NCBI GenBank assembly: GCA_023512835.1
Contig: JAKCVP010000387.1
Location: 62,001 to 126,000, forward strand
Source of the DNA: Taxillus chinensis
Lineage: Eukaryota > Streptophyta > Magnoliopsida > Santalales > Loranthaceae
DNA: 64,000 bases
Reading direction: 5' to 3'
In this document: piece by piece, positions 9,371 to 20,700 of the stretch
Layout of the letters: the number at the start of each line of letters is the position of its first letter
Numbering within the stretch: the first letter of the stretch is position 1
The notes under the pieces: generated by a model
What the model saw: the letters and a program-made list of their open reading frames with translations, nothing else
Database searches by the model: none
What the model was told of the DNA's origin: nothing
Position numbers and translations under genes: made by a program

Positions 9371-12300
9371 CTATCTAGGCATGCGGTCATCCGTGTCGTC
9401 GACTTCTATCTCATGCACATTATTCTCGTCGCCGTCGTGATCCAACTGCCCAAGCTCAGCGTGCTCAACACTGGGCGACGAAGCTGGAGAAATGTTCATC
9501 AAGTCTTCCGCTACATCGCTGCCACGCTCCATGAATGTACTATCATTGTCGTTGTTAAGCGTCTCTTCGTCGCTACCGACTGCATGCCGGTCGAACCCCC
9601 AGCCAGGCCCCCCGAGCCGGGCAAAGCCCCCATGGTGGCCATCGTCTTCCATGGCAATGGCTTCATCGTATTGGGGAAGCTCGTCCTCAGCGCTCTTTGC
9701 TTGCTTCACGAGACCGAGAGTGCCACCAGTCACTCCAACTTGCTGATCGTCGGTTGACGTCAACTGGTGACCAACTCCGGCTCCTTGAGATTCTTTCGAC
9801 GACCCACTGGGGGAGGATGGGTCGTCGCGCTGGTCTTCCCCCGATTCGGATGATGATCGTGTGCTCGTTCCATGAGCCTTCTCTACGATATGTTGCAGGT
9901 ACTCGGGTCCAAGCGGTGTCTCGGTTCTACGACGGTAGAACAAGAGATAAGCCGCGGATGTTATGGCGCTTTCCGGCTGACATGGTTGAACAAAGCTATC
10001 TACAGGTAGATCATTATTAGTCGACGGCAGCCAACAGATGCATGCGTCCTGGGATCGAGACAACGTACCGTTATAGTCATACCACTTGCCGTCCAAGAAG
10101 TTCTTGGCGATAGCAGTATAGTGGCCGCCACCAAGTCCGCCAAAGTGTCGGTCCACTGCACAGAGGTCGTACACCAACGACTTGTCCTCCGGGAGTCCAA
10201 TCCGGCCAGACAAATCCAGGCCCTCAATCGGAAAGTCGACCAGGATGTCGACCTTGTCTCGTAGTCGACTCTGACTGCTGAATCGTTTGAGGTGCACAAT
10301 CAGGATGTCAGGTGCCGTCCAGAGCTCCAATGTCTTCTTCGCCCTGCGCAGCTCCTTGCAACGATTGCAGTACCATGCATTGTCTTCAGACAAAACTTCC
10401 GTCTTTGCAGACTCGGCAAAACATTCCGAGAGCGTAACCCCATGCTTCTTACGATTGGCGGCTCGCTGTCTCTTCGCGACTGCTTCAGCATCCTGCAACG
10501 TTTCCATCAGAATTGAGGTGGGCACTCCACGCATCGTGTCATCTTTGTCGCTGCCTCCAAGCAGGCTTTCGAGAGCGTCAGCTCGCCACTCGAGCAGGAT
10601 TCCTTCACCCAGACGAATCAGATAACGGTCATCTGGGCCCAGCACAACACTTTCGGATTTCTTCCTCGAGTCACGGCCGAAGGGGGGAGGAACTGCATCG
10701 TCCTCATCCTCGTCAGACTCTTCCGGCTCCTGACCAAGTTCGTCAGGGCTGTCTTCCTCTTGATGTTCCTGGCGTTGAGCCTGTGAGTCATGCTTTCGAA
10801 TGTGACTAACTCGATCGTCGAGAGATTGAGTCTCGGTCCTACCGCTGGAAATGCCTCTATTGGTGGGGATCCACTCCCTATCAGCCGTGTACAGCGAGAC
10901 TTCGAACATGCTGTACATCTTCTGCGTCAATGGAATATTTGGATTGAGGAAGCTTGAGGGTTTCGTTCCTGTCATGGTCACATCGACAACATCGTCTTCC
11001 CCTTCCACGGACCGCGCTTGGACCTCGCCAGAGCTCTCATCGCCAATCGTCATCATGGTATCCGGATCATCTGTCAATTCGTCCGTCGCAGCGCGTTCAA
11101 CAGCTGCAGCTTGATGGTCCTCCAGGAGGTTCTTGGTCGTCATCGACTGCACGCTCTGCAGAATTTTACGATAGATTGCCTCTTCCTTTTGTGCCTCGTC
11201 CCTGGTAATTGTGATGAACGTAGGCCACAGGTCAAGTCCTCCACTCTTGGTCTTGGCGTCTGCATTCCTGTGCACAATAGGAATCAGCATTGTCTCGGCA
11301 GCGTCAGAGTCCATGCTTGGAAGCTTGTCGTAAGAGGTCCCGTAAGAGTATTGGCTGGCCGGCCTCTTTTTGGGTATATTAGTGGCCTTTTCTGTAACTT
11401 CCACTGCCCAAATTATATCCGCCGTTTGTATCCCGAGCTCAGCAATGGTATCTCTGTCATCGAAGAGTTTGTAGATCTTATCAGCATACTCCTCGAACAT
11501 GACAAGTCGGCTGGCATCAAGCGATGGTGCCTTCTTCGCAATGTACTCTTTGGCAGTCTTGATGGTAGAATTCTGGTCAATTTCCATGTCGATGATGAAT
11601 GGGCGCCCATTCAACGGTGACACCTTGATGGGGTGTCTGAGAGAGTTGTCGGCGGGAAGCTGCAGCGTAACTTGCGCATAAGGATCAAAAGTAACACTGA
11701 TCTTGTCACATTCCGGGCATTCCATTGTGTTTTTGTAGAATCCTGTAAAGAGATCCTGTGCAACAGACGAGTTCCTTTTGCGATGATTTGCGCGGTAGGT
11801 TTCGCCCAACTCTCTGATATATTCTTGATCTGTCACACGCGCATCATCAGAGTCGGGGTTCTCAATGTATGGCTTCTTGTGGATGCGATTGAGATCCTCG
11901 TGCAGACCGTCAATGAGAAAGCTGAGGAATTCTTGCGAATCTTGCTGGCCGTAGCCGGAGAAGAGAGGCTGGCAACGACCGACTGTGCCACGGAATGCAC
12001 GAGGTGAGAAACTGCTTGCCCCTTCGTAAAATTGCGTCATGAGGCCTGCATATGCTTTGGCGATGCTGCCATTGTGACCTAAAGGGTTGTCCGAGTTGAT
12101 TTCTTTCTTGTAGTATTCAGAAACAAAGTACCAAGTCAGCTCCTCCACGGCTCTGATACACTGCAATGCGGAATTCATGTAGCAGGTGTTCCCAAGGTTC
12201 TGTAGACCAATGGCACCCTTGCCCTTCACCTTCTTGTTTCGACCTCGCGTAAGAATCCCTGAAGGCGTGGGACCGCGGTTGTCCTTTACACCATTCACCT

Positions 12301-13846
12301 TGGCTTTGTTGTCGGTCGCAGAAGTCTGGCTACTCTTGGGTGCCTCGGAGAAGGAGGACTTTACAGCTGGTCTGTTCTTGTCAGAAGCCCACGACCCTTT
12401 AGTGCCCGTCTTCAGCTGCTCCTCCAAAATGATTGTCTGTGCGTCGGAGAATCCGAATGTGCCAACTGTTGTCGATTTGCCATTGTAATTTGGGTTTGCA
12501 GTATTGTCCTCGACATCTACAAGCTCACGCTGGGAACCTTCAGCCAGCGACTCAAGATCTTTCATCTCGATATGGAGACGCTCAAAGGTTGTAGAGGGCG
12601 TTGATCGATTAGGTGAGGCGTCTGGTGTGGGCAGGTTGTTGGTGGATTGGTCTGTCGAAAGCGTCTCTATAACTTTCCAAACGCGCACTTTGTTATCCAT
12701 CGGAACCTTGCTAGCTTCTTTGACGCGCTTCAAGAACGACTGATATCTCTCTGACCGGCTGGCAACAATCCTGGGAGCAGGCAATCTCGCGCTGTCAAGA
12801 GGCCGCGACCTGTTGGTACTGATTTTCTGAATCAAGAAAACGTGCGGCCACAGTTCCCACATGAAATTTGGTCGTCCTTGGATGTCGGGGTTTGTGTTAT
12901 GCATATATCGCACGATGACGGGGGACCCTTTAGCGATGCCGTACCAACTCACGAGAAGATCCCAGGCCTCGCGAGGCATGATCTCAAAGTCTTCACTGCG
13001 GTTCAAATCTTCCTGAAGAGGGTAAAAAGGTCGGCCGAGGGCATCTTTGAGCTCCGCAAGATCCGAGTCCGTGGCACTAGGTAGCAACGAACTGTTGTCA
13101 ATGGGTCCTACATCGCCGTCACGCAAAGCCTTGTCGTGCCCTTCATTGAGCCCTTGCGGAGTACGTGAGGTGACTCGTGATAACCAAGTCGTGGCAACAA
13201 GGAAACCCTCCTGATTTTCTTTCTCGGGGATGTTCTGCGCCAGCGCGAGAATCTGATTATATTGCTCTTCGTACGAAGGAGGTTCCGTGGTCGGCCCGCA
13301 CGAGTGATCTCTTTCATCAACATCCATTCGTGAGGATGACTCGTGTTCGTGGATTGTGTTCTTGGACCGGCTAGGCATCGGGGAGAAGATTTCAACGCCA
13401 TTTGGCTTGCGAGGGGGGGTTGAGGGAGGCTGTGACGTGAGGTCGTCGGCATCTCGCTCGTCTCTTGTCCGCTTTGCAGGCGAGGAAGAACGCGCATTTA
13501 AGCCCAGCCTGCCGACTTCAGCGTTGAGGTGGGGACTGCTCCGTATATTTCGATCGGGTGAATGTCTGGTGGGGTCATCGGGAGGTTCTGCACTTGACCT
13601 GGAGGTAAGGCCTCTCGCCGTGTCTGCTGACTGCGCAGTCATGCTTGGTGGGAGGCCTACCTCGTCGCGGAGGTGAGGCGGTATGTGGCGAGGGGTGGGA
13701 GGGGAGGAGACGTGTTCGATGGAGGATCTAGGCGACGTGGATATGAGGTTGCGATTGGGATTGCGGTTGGGATTGCGGTCATCAGCGCCAAATATGTCAC
13801 GGTGGGCTTCTCTTGCTGAGGAAGATTTGACCTGGCCGCCGTACAC
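9371..13846 (-). CDS. DUSP/USP-family ubiquitin carboxyl-terminal hydrolase (Ubp12-like), 5' end uncertain
   Basis: A large deubiquitinase of the Ubp12/USP4-11-15 type, removing ubiquitin from proteins. From the listed boundary it runs 1491 codons without an intron. A DUSP domain lies around residues 200-330 (FLVATTWLSRV ... DLLVSWYG). The USP core begins at GLQNLGNTCYMN with the catalytic Cys near residue 555. The His box GGLGGGHYTAIAKN has its His near residue 1242, then WYDYNGT and YLLFYRRR close the fold. A long insert and acidic, disordered stretches separate the two halves of the core, as usual in this subfamily. The frame is open upstream of 13846 but has no ATG before an amber codon at 13967-13969. 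An ATG in the same frame lies at 13999. The true start is therefore unresolved, and the boundary given is only the first codon of the well-supported part. Confidence 0.88.
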   Translation of the reverse strand: MYGGQVKSSSAREAHRDIFGADDRNPNRNPNRNLISTSPRSSIEHVSSPPTPRHIPPHLRDEVGLPPSMTAQSADTARGLTSRSSAEPPDDPTRHSPDRNIRSSPHLNAEVGRLGLNARSSSPAKRTRDERDADDLTSQPPSTPPRKPNGVEIFSPMPSRSKNTIHEHESSSRMDVDERDHSCGPTTEPPSYEEQYNQILALAQNIPEKENQEGFLVATTWLSRVTSRTPQGLNEGHDKALRDGDVGPIDNSSLLPSATDSDLAELKDALGRPFYPLQEDLNRSEDFEIMPREAWDLLVSWYGIAKGSPVIVRYMHNTNPDIQGRPNFMWELWPHVFLIQKISTNRSRPLDSARLPAPRIVASRSERYQSFLKRVKEASKVPMDNKVRVWKVIETLSTDQSTNNLPTPDASPNRSTPSTTFERLHIEMKDLESLAEGSQRELVDVEDNTANPNYNGKSTTVGTFGFSDAQTIILEEQLKTGTKGSWASDKNRPAVKSSFSEAPKSSQTSATDNKAKVNGVKDNRGPTPSGILTRGRNKKVKGKGAIGLQNLGNTCYMNSALQCIRAVEELTWYFVSEYYKKEINSDNPLGHNGSIAKAYAGLMTQFYEGASSFSPRAFRGTVGRCQPLFSGYGQQDSQEFLSFLIDGLHEDLNRIHKKPYIENPDSDDARVTDQEYIRELGETYRANHRKRNSSVAQDLFTGFYKNTMECPECDKISVTFDPYAQVTLQLPADNSLRHPIKVSPLNGRPFIIDMEIDQNSTIKTAKEYIAKKAPSLDASRLVMFEEYADKIYKLFDDRDTIAELGIQTADIIWAVEVTEKATNIPKKRPASQYSYGTSYDKLPSMDSDAAETMLIPIVHRNADAKTKSGGLDLWPTFITITRDEAQKEEAIYRKILQSVQSMTTKNLLEDHQAAAVERAATDELTDDPDTMMTIGDESSGEVQARSVEGEDDVVDVTMTGTKPSSFLNPNIPLTQKMYSMFEVSLYTADREWIPTNRGISSGRTETQSLDDRVSHIRKHDSQAQRQEHQEEDSPDELGQEPEESDEDEDDAVPPPFGRDSRKKSESVVLGPDDRYLIRLGEGILLEWRADALESLLGGSDKDDTMRGVPTSILMETLQDAEAVAKRQRAANRKKHGVTLSECFAESAKTEVLSEDNAWYCNRCKELRRAKKTLELWTAPDILIVHLKRFSSQSRLRDKVDILVDFPIEGLDLSGRIGLPEDKSLVYDLCAVDRHFGGLGGGHYTAIAKNFLDGKWYDYNGTLSRSQDACICWLPSTNNDLPVDSFVQPCQPESAITSAAYLLFYRRRTETPLGPEYLQHIVEKAHGTSTRSSSESGEDQRDDPSSPSGSSKESQGAGVGHQLTSTDDQQVGVTGGTLGLVKQAKSAEDELPQYDEAIAMEDDGHHGGFARLGGPGWGFDRHAVGSDEETLNNDNDSTFMERGSDVAEDLMNISPASSPSVEHAELGQLDHDGDENNVHEIEVDDTDDRMPR

Positions 13847-13999
13847 CTTACGCTTCTTGAACGTAGACGTCGTGAAAGTGAGCCGCCCAGATGAAGGCGG
13901 CTCAAGAGGAGTAGAAAATGTGAAGGAAATGGAGTGCTGAGCTGGCTTGCACGAGGCGTGCGAAGACTAGACGAGACCTAACGGCGTTTGGGCGGCCAT

Positions 14000-16975
14000 G
14001 AACAACAGTTGCAAAGAGAATTGATTGGCACGGACAGAGGGATTTTTAGCTTGAGAAATGGGAAGAGGACGTATGGATATGCGCCTGTCGCCGCTCGGTT
14101 GAGCCGTTGTTACGCAGACTCTGTTGCGGGGGGGTGAAAGTGAAGCGGCGGAGTGGAGTGATAGAGGCGGTTGAAGAGACTGAGGCTGTGAGCTGAGCGT
14201 CTGGAGGGAAGTCACGACCCTGCGAGGAGCTGTTATGTAGACGGCGCTTGCTCAAGCTGTTTGTAACTTGCACCGCTGGAAGCCCTTGGAGCGGATGCTG
14301 AATACTAGGTAACACGATCTCTGAGGTGCATTAGTCAGGAAAGCATGCTGCATTGATTGTCAAGTTGCTGGCTTTGATACCGAACGAAGACTCGTGTTTC
14401 GTCAGTGTTTGCACCGCGCGGGGCCAAAACCTTGAGTGGCAGCCAGTGCCATCACTCCTTGTTTCCCTGCGTAGGGTTCCTGTCATGATTCATCTTCACG
14501 CATGAGATTGGCGACTTGACAGCCTTAAGCAACATAACATCCAACTGTCGGCAGGCTCGCTGTCATTACAAAATTTCATCCTTACAGCCCCAAATTGCTA
14601 TGAAGTGTCTGTTCCTCCCAAAGCGACCAATCCCGTGATACTGCCGCTGTCGAGTTCAGTACCGCTTGCGTGGGTCGAAATTTGCCCTGGGATGTAAGCA
14701 GGTTGATGGCAGCGCACGACTCCGAGACCCAGATCAATGGGTCGAAGCTCTGCTGCTCTTGACTCTTGAGGCCGCGTGGTATGGTCGTTCGACGCGTACG
14801 CCAACGATGCCTGACGCGAGGCCATTAGGGATGGTCCTCGAGTTCTTCACGTCACCACGGGTCTCACTCCCAATTTCCCCCCACGAACTGCGGCTCTGGA
14901 AACCAGTTGCCTCACGGATCATAGCTGCACATCACCCCCAACTGCATCATTCAGAAGTGCGGTCACAGGTCTTTTGCTCGGCAACGGACTCGACAATGCT
15001 TGAGTGTTCGTCGACGAAGTCATGCTCATCTATCGCAGGTGAGTAAACAACGTACTTGTGATCTTGAATTGCCTACTGAAGCCGGACCTCCAGCATTAAG
15101 CTGTCTGATGACACATGATCCAGATGACAAGTGAAATCTGTCAGGTGCAGCGATAGTGGCATTTGGCAATCTGGATCCACTCAATATTGGCAGACAGGGT
15201 TACCGTTCCGGCGGGCATGGCCCTTATCAGCCACGCTGATGCATCTGTCAGTCGACTAGGCGAACCCCCACAGGTCTCGACACAGTGGTTCCGAATGACA
15301 ACAATTTAAATCACGTTCGGAGAAGTTAACCAACAGTCAAGGACATGACCAAGCCTGACACGCTGCCATGGTCATAAATACACTGCCGCTTGCACGTGGT
15401 TGCTCAGAAAGTGAGGTATCGAGGTTGCGAGCTACAAGTCAGCTGTGAACGAGGAGCGTACCGCGACTTACTTTATCCCTGTGCTGTCTCTTACAGTATG
15501 TCGGCAGACAGTCCGAATATCATTCCCTGCAGATGTATTGGAAGATCAGGGGCTCTCATTTGCATATCCCTACAGGCAGGCCGTGACTGTGACAGAAAGA
15601 AGCAATTCGAAGCCTTTGAAGTCGACTTGAAATCACGAAGCACGCCTACGAGTTGCACGGATGTCTCTGAAGAGAATGGAGGCGCTCAAGCGTTCGTCAG
15701 ACCGGAGGCGAGTAGTGCAGCAAACCAGTAAGATTTCCCAGCAGGGTGGTGGTTGCGCATTGGCTCCAAGGCCGGGCCAGGTCCGTACACCCAGAGCATC
15801 TAATGGCGAGAGGCTGAAAAGCCGAGGCTGCGCTCCCTTGGTCTGAGCTGAATTCAAAATAATGTAGAGTTGAGCGAGGTCCGTGGCAAGGCAGATGGTG
15901 TGAGGCGCGGCAATCTGACTGTCCACGAGAGTGGATGATGCGATGGTGCCTGAGGAGCGCTAGTGTGCGGATGTGTGGGAGTACCAAGCCGATCGAATGG
16001 CAAATGAGCGAAGGATTGTATTTGCTCCCAACGCGGCATGGCACAGGTTATGGCTATGAGATGGGCGTTTCAGAGCGAGCGGGAGGGTTACTGTTGTACA
16101 GGAGTACCCAGGCGTGCCAGGCCCTGCGGTTCGGTGGCTGTGCTTCTCTCTCTCTCTCTCTAGCTCCCTGGCAGGTGATGAAGAAGAGGGCGCACACGGA
16201 TGAGGTGAAGCATCAGATGATGACAGAAGGGCTAGCAGGTAGTGGCAGGTAGTGAATAAAGTCTGTCAAGTGATGAGGCTCAAGGGCAGCAGCAAGATTG
16301 GCTGGAAGAGGCGACCGTTTGTGGGGCTGTATTTGACGGGAGATTGGCATGGTCTTTCAGGTAGCCCAGACTCTGCGGTGGCAGCATGTGAAGGTAGGAC
16401 GGGCCACTTGGCTGGGTGAAGGATGGGGAGGATTCCGGCCAGAGGCGAGTCGAGCGAATCAAGAAGGGGGAGTCATCAATGGCGAGATTGCGTGACGGGA
16501 CGTGTGTACGCGCCACGAAGGGTCTCACCAAGGGGGGGAGCTGAGGGCTGTGTGCTTGCTTGCCTGCTCTGGTCTGCGCCGCTGGCAACGCCCTGTAGCA
16601 GACGGCGACTGCGTTGGGAGATCCAGAGAGGAGGGAGGCACGGACGCTGGCGAGTGGGATAATTATGGAATGGCGCGCGCGCGAGAGCAGACGGCTACCA
16701 CGATGGCACGGAACGATCAACGGCGGCGGGAAATTGCGCTGCAAGTCAAGTACCCGGTCGAGGAGCAGTCGCATGGCAGGAGAATTCGACTCCACGATGT
16801 CCTGTGTGGACGGGCGACGGAGGGGGAAGCAGTGCGAGCGTTGCCTTCACTGCTGGTGCAGCATTGTACTGGCGCCGGTGCGAAGCTGAAGAGGCCAGCA
16901 GCTCGATGCGGGCGGCTCAACCGTCCAGTGCGGTGGGAGAGGGAGAGGGGAGAGGGTGGAGCACAAGGCTAACTC
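14000..16975. other. Gene-poor block upstream of the USP and MSB2 genes
   Basis: About 3 kb between two divergent genes. Open frames reach 171 codons but are compositionally odd, overlap on both strands and show no domain, signal or convincing splice pattern. A (CT)8 run is at 16145-16161. It could be an extended MSB2 regulatory region or host a noncoding transcript. Neither can be told from sequence. Confidence 0.4.
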
Positions 16976-17761
16976 GAAAAGCCAGCCCTCTGCCGTCGCT
17001 TTCGTGTCTCTCCCCTTTTGACACTCTCTGCTAACCCCCATCGCGCTTCGTGCCGTCTTGCCCTGCCCTGCCCTGCCTGCCCTGCTGCTGCTGCTGCTGC
17101 TGCTGCCGCCGCCCTTCCCTTCCCTCCTCTCCTTCTCCTCTTCGATCTGACCTCTGCTTGCTCACGCCGCCTGCACGACTTCCTTCCCACCAAGGGTGCG
17201 TCCATTCTAGGACCGTACCTTGTCATTCCTTTGCGACGACAAGACCGCACTCGACCACCCGCCGCCGCCCTTCGCTCCTCGTTTTCCCACGCCGCCTCGC
17301 TTTGTCTCTCCACCACGCTCTCCAATTCCAGTCTTTGTTGCCCCCTCTCAAAGACGCGAACACAATCACATTGTCCTCAGATCTCTCGCACATCTCGCCA
17401 ACCTCTACCCGCCCTCCTCGTCCGCCGCCGCGACCTTGCCGCTTCGCGTCGCCCTTGCCTTTGCGCAAATGATCTGACCCCGTTCGTCCAATTGCAAGAC
17501 TTAGCCAGCCGTTCTTTACACATACTTGAACCACGATTATCCTCCTTTTGACATAGTCGGTTCTGTGAGTGCAGCGACACTCCGAAAAGAAAAAAAAAAG
17601 CCAGCCAGAATCAGACAACTGACCGAGAAATAGGTCCATTCGTTCCCCACGATACAAACGTACATTCGTTGCCATCTCGTCTCGTCTCGCCTGACGCGAA
17701 GCGAACAGAAGAGCATCTCCAGCATTTCTTTTGAAATATACCAAGCAACAATTAATTCACC
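16976..17761 (+). promoter_or_regulatory. Pyrimidine-rich leader of MSB2
   Basis: Nearly 800 bases ahead of the MSB2 ATG are strongly C/T-rich on the coding strand, including (CTG)8 at 17082-17105. A minimal upstream frame ATG-ATC-TGA is at 17469-17477. No other ATG occurs between there and the start codon. This is typical of long 5' leaders of fungal signalling genes. The transcription start is not known. Confidence 0.5.
17565..17633 (+). other. Probable 5'UTR intron of MSB2
   Basis: A 69-nt segment has a perfect GTGAGT donor, an ACTGAC branch-like site at 17618-17623 and a TAG acceptor. It contains no ATG and lies 128 nt before the MSB2 start codon, so it fits a leader intron. Confidence 0.6.
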
Positions 17762-20700
17762 ATGAAGGTGCCGTTCGAGGTCGCCCTGGCCGTTTTGGCC
17801 CTGGTTGACCCTGCCGCTGCCTTTGCTAATGCCGTTCCAACTACCGCCCTACCCCAGAAACGAGAGTTGCCCAGACACTACATGCCCAAGCAAGTAAAAC
17901 GTCAATTCTCAAACTCCTCTTCGGGTGGCTTACTAGGCGGTCTTCTTGGAGGTGGAAACACTGGCACGACCACGCCGCACAATTCTGCCTCAACATCGGG
18001 CGCATCATCATCGTCATCATCATCTCAGACCAACACAGGGCTTCTTGGAGGTCTTTTAGGAGGCGCCGGCTCCAGCTCTACTTCCAACTCGAATGCCAAT
18101 TCGAATGCCAACTCGAACGCCAACTCAAACGCAAACAGTGGAGCCACCCCTCATGCCGCCGCCCCTGCAGCAGCATCTACTCCTCAGGATACTACCTCCA
18201 CCAACACTAACGAGGGACTCCTCGGCGGTCTGGTAGGCGGTCTGGCTGGGAATCAGAACGAAAACCACGGGTCCACCAACACTCCAGCTGCAGCTCCCGC
18301 TGCCAACTCGCCTGCTGCTGCCCCCGTGGCCAATGCTCCCGCAACTGCAGCCAACGGTGGTCAACCCGCTGCTTCTCCCCCAGCAAGCTCTACTGCCAAC
18401 AACCAAGATGGTCTGGTCCCAGGTCTTCTTGGTGGCTTGGGTTCTGGTCTTGCTGGTCAGTCCAACACTCCTGCAGCACCGTTAACTGCAGCGGCGCCTG
18501 CCACTGCCCAAACGCCCACAAACGAGCAACCCGCTGGATCAACACCAGCTGCTGCTACTCCTGTCGCTGCAGCGCCAGCCTCCAACACCACCCCGACCGA
18601 TCAGGGTCTTGTGCCAGGCCTTTTGGGAGGACTGGGCACTGGGCTTGCTGGCCACTCCAACACTCCTGCAGCCCCGTTAACTGCAGCGGCCCCTCCCACT
18701 GCGCAAACGCCCTCAAATGAGCAACCTGCTGGATCAACACCAGCTGCTGCTACTCCTGTCGCTGCAGCGCCAGCCCCCAACACCACCCCAACCGACCAGG
18801 GTCTTGTGCCAGGCCTTTTGGGAGGGCTCGGCACTGGCCTCGCTGGTCAGAACACCACTCCCCCAGCTGCGCCAACTACGCAGGCTGCCAACACTCCGGA
18901 CCAATCTGTCCCTGCAGCCCAGACTCCCGTTCAATCTCCAGTAGATAACGCGCCTGCCCCTATCCCGACTACTGCAGCACCGCAAGCTTCCGATCCTGGC
19001 TTGGTTCCTGGCCTCCTGGGTGGACTGACAAGCGCAATCAACAATCCTACAAACTCCCCAGCTGCTGCGACCACGCCTGCCCAGCCCGCAACACCTGTTA
19101 CGCCCGCTCAGCCTACGGACCCTGCTCAGCCCGCAACAGCAAATACTCCCACACCAGCGGCGCCTATCCCGACCACTGCTGCGCCAGACTCCAACCAGGG
19201 CCTTGTCCCTGGCCTCGTCAGTGGCTTGACCTCTGCCATCAATGGAACGCCGACTCCGGCTCCTGCAGCTCCAGCTACCACTACGCCTGTCGACGCTCCG
19301 GCTCCCGCTGTCACTACTCCAACAGCGCCTGTGGTTGCTCCCACTCCTGCTGTACCGACGACCGATGCCATCCCAACAACGGCTGCGCCCACGACTGATG
19401 CGCCTGCGACTCCCACTCCAGGATTGATTGGCGGTCTCATCTCTGGTATCAACTCTGGTCTGGCTCCCAACTCTACTGCTGGTGCTACACCCAATCCTGT
19501 ATCGAGCCCTACCCCGGAGTCGGTTGCAACAAATACTCCAGTCGAGACTCCTGTCCCCTCGCCGACTACGCCATCGATTCCGACTACTCCGTCAATCCCC
19601 ACAGGCCCTGTACCCGAGAGCTCACCAGCAGTACCCACGACCGGTGTAACAAGCCCGCTCGTGGCAACCAGCCCAACGCCCGCGACTCCCATCACTTCTC
19701 CTGGCCCCACGGAGCCGACACCAACAACTGTAGCGTCAAACCCATTGCCTACGCCAACAACTCCTGCTGTCACTACACCAGAAGTCCCGTCAACACCCAT
19801 TGTTTCGGCGCCCTTGGCTACTCCCACAACCCCTGTGTCTGAGCCAGTGCAGACTCCGCTTGTGCCTACCACTGTCACACCTACCACTCCAATTGTGCCA
19901 GTCCCGGTTCCTACTAGTGCGGTCACTCCAACATCGCCAACTCTGTTCACGCCTACCCAGCAACCCTTCATCACCACTCCTACGACACTGGACCTTCCAA
20001 GTCCTACAGTGCAGACTCCCACCACGGAGACACCTCAGCAGCCTACTACGACTGAAGCGCCAGCGACTGGTCCTCAAACCATTCAAGCTACTGCGACCAA
20101 TGCCGGTACAACCATGGACATTCAATCTTCCATTATGTTTGCGCCTACACCTACTACCAGTGATGTCACTGCCCCTACTCCCACGTCTGCAGGATTGCCC
20201 AAGGATCTGCCTCGCATCATCCAGGCTCCTCAGACTGGCGAGGTCAAGCAGCCCCAGAACACTACCATGATCCAGATCGGTTTCTTGTATGGTCTCAACT
20301 ACCCCTTCGTCGCCAACAACGTCCAGTCTACAAACCAAATTTTTGCATTCTTGCCTGCCGCAATTGCATATGGCTTGGGTATCGATGAGAGCAACGTTAC
20401 CATGCACGCTCTTCAACCCTACGACACTCAAGTCAATCTGGGCTATATTACGACGTTGGCCATGGGCTACGTTCCTACGGATCTGGTAAACACTTTGGCT
20501 CTGGATTTGCGCAACCCTGTCGCCCAGCTGTACAACAACCCATCTGGATCCATCAAGGGCCTGACTGACCTGATTAACCCATCAATCCCCCTGCTTGCTG
20601 GCACTGCCATGGCTGAGAATGGTGGTTCATACAGCGGTGGCGCCTCTACTGGTCTTCCTGATAGCACAGGTACACAGAAGGGTACAGGTAGTGGTGACGG

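Noticed and set aside
14046..14315. Minus-strand open frame upstream of the USP gene as a separate gene or first exon
   Set aside because: It is not in the USP frame and no splice pair joins it sensibly to the USP body.
16280..16795. 171-codon minus-strand open frame in the gene-poor block
   Set aside because: No domain or splice support; low-complexity composition and overlap with frames on the other strand.
17018..17551. 177-codon plus-strand open frame before MSB2
   Set aside because: Its composition follows the C/T-rich leader and the CTG repeat, and two overlapping frames are equally open, so it is leader sequence and not a gene.
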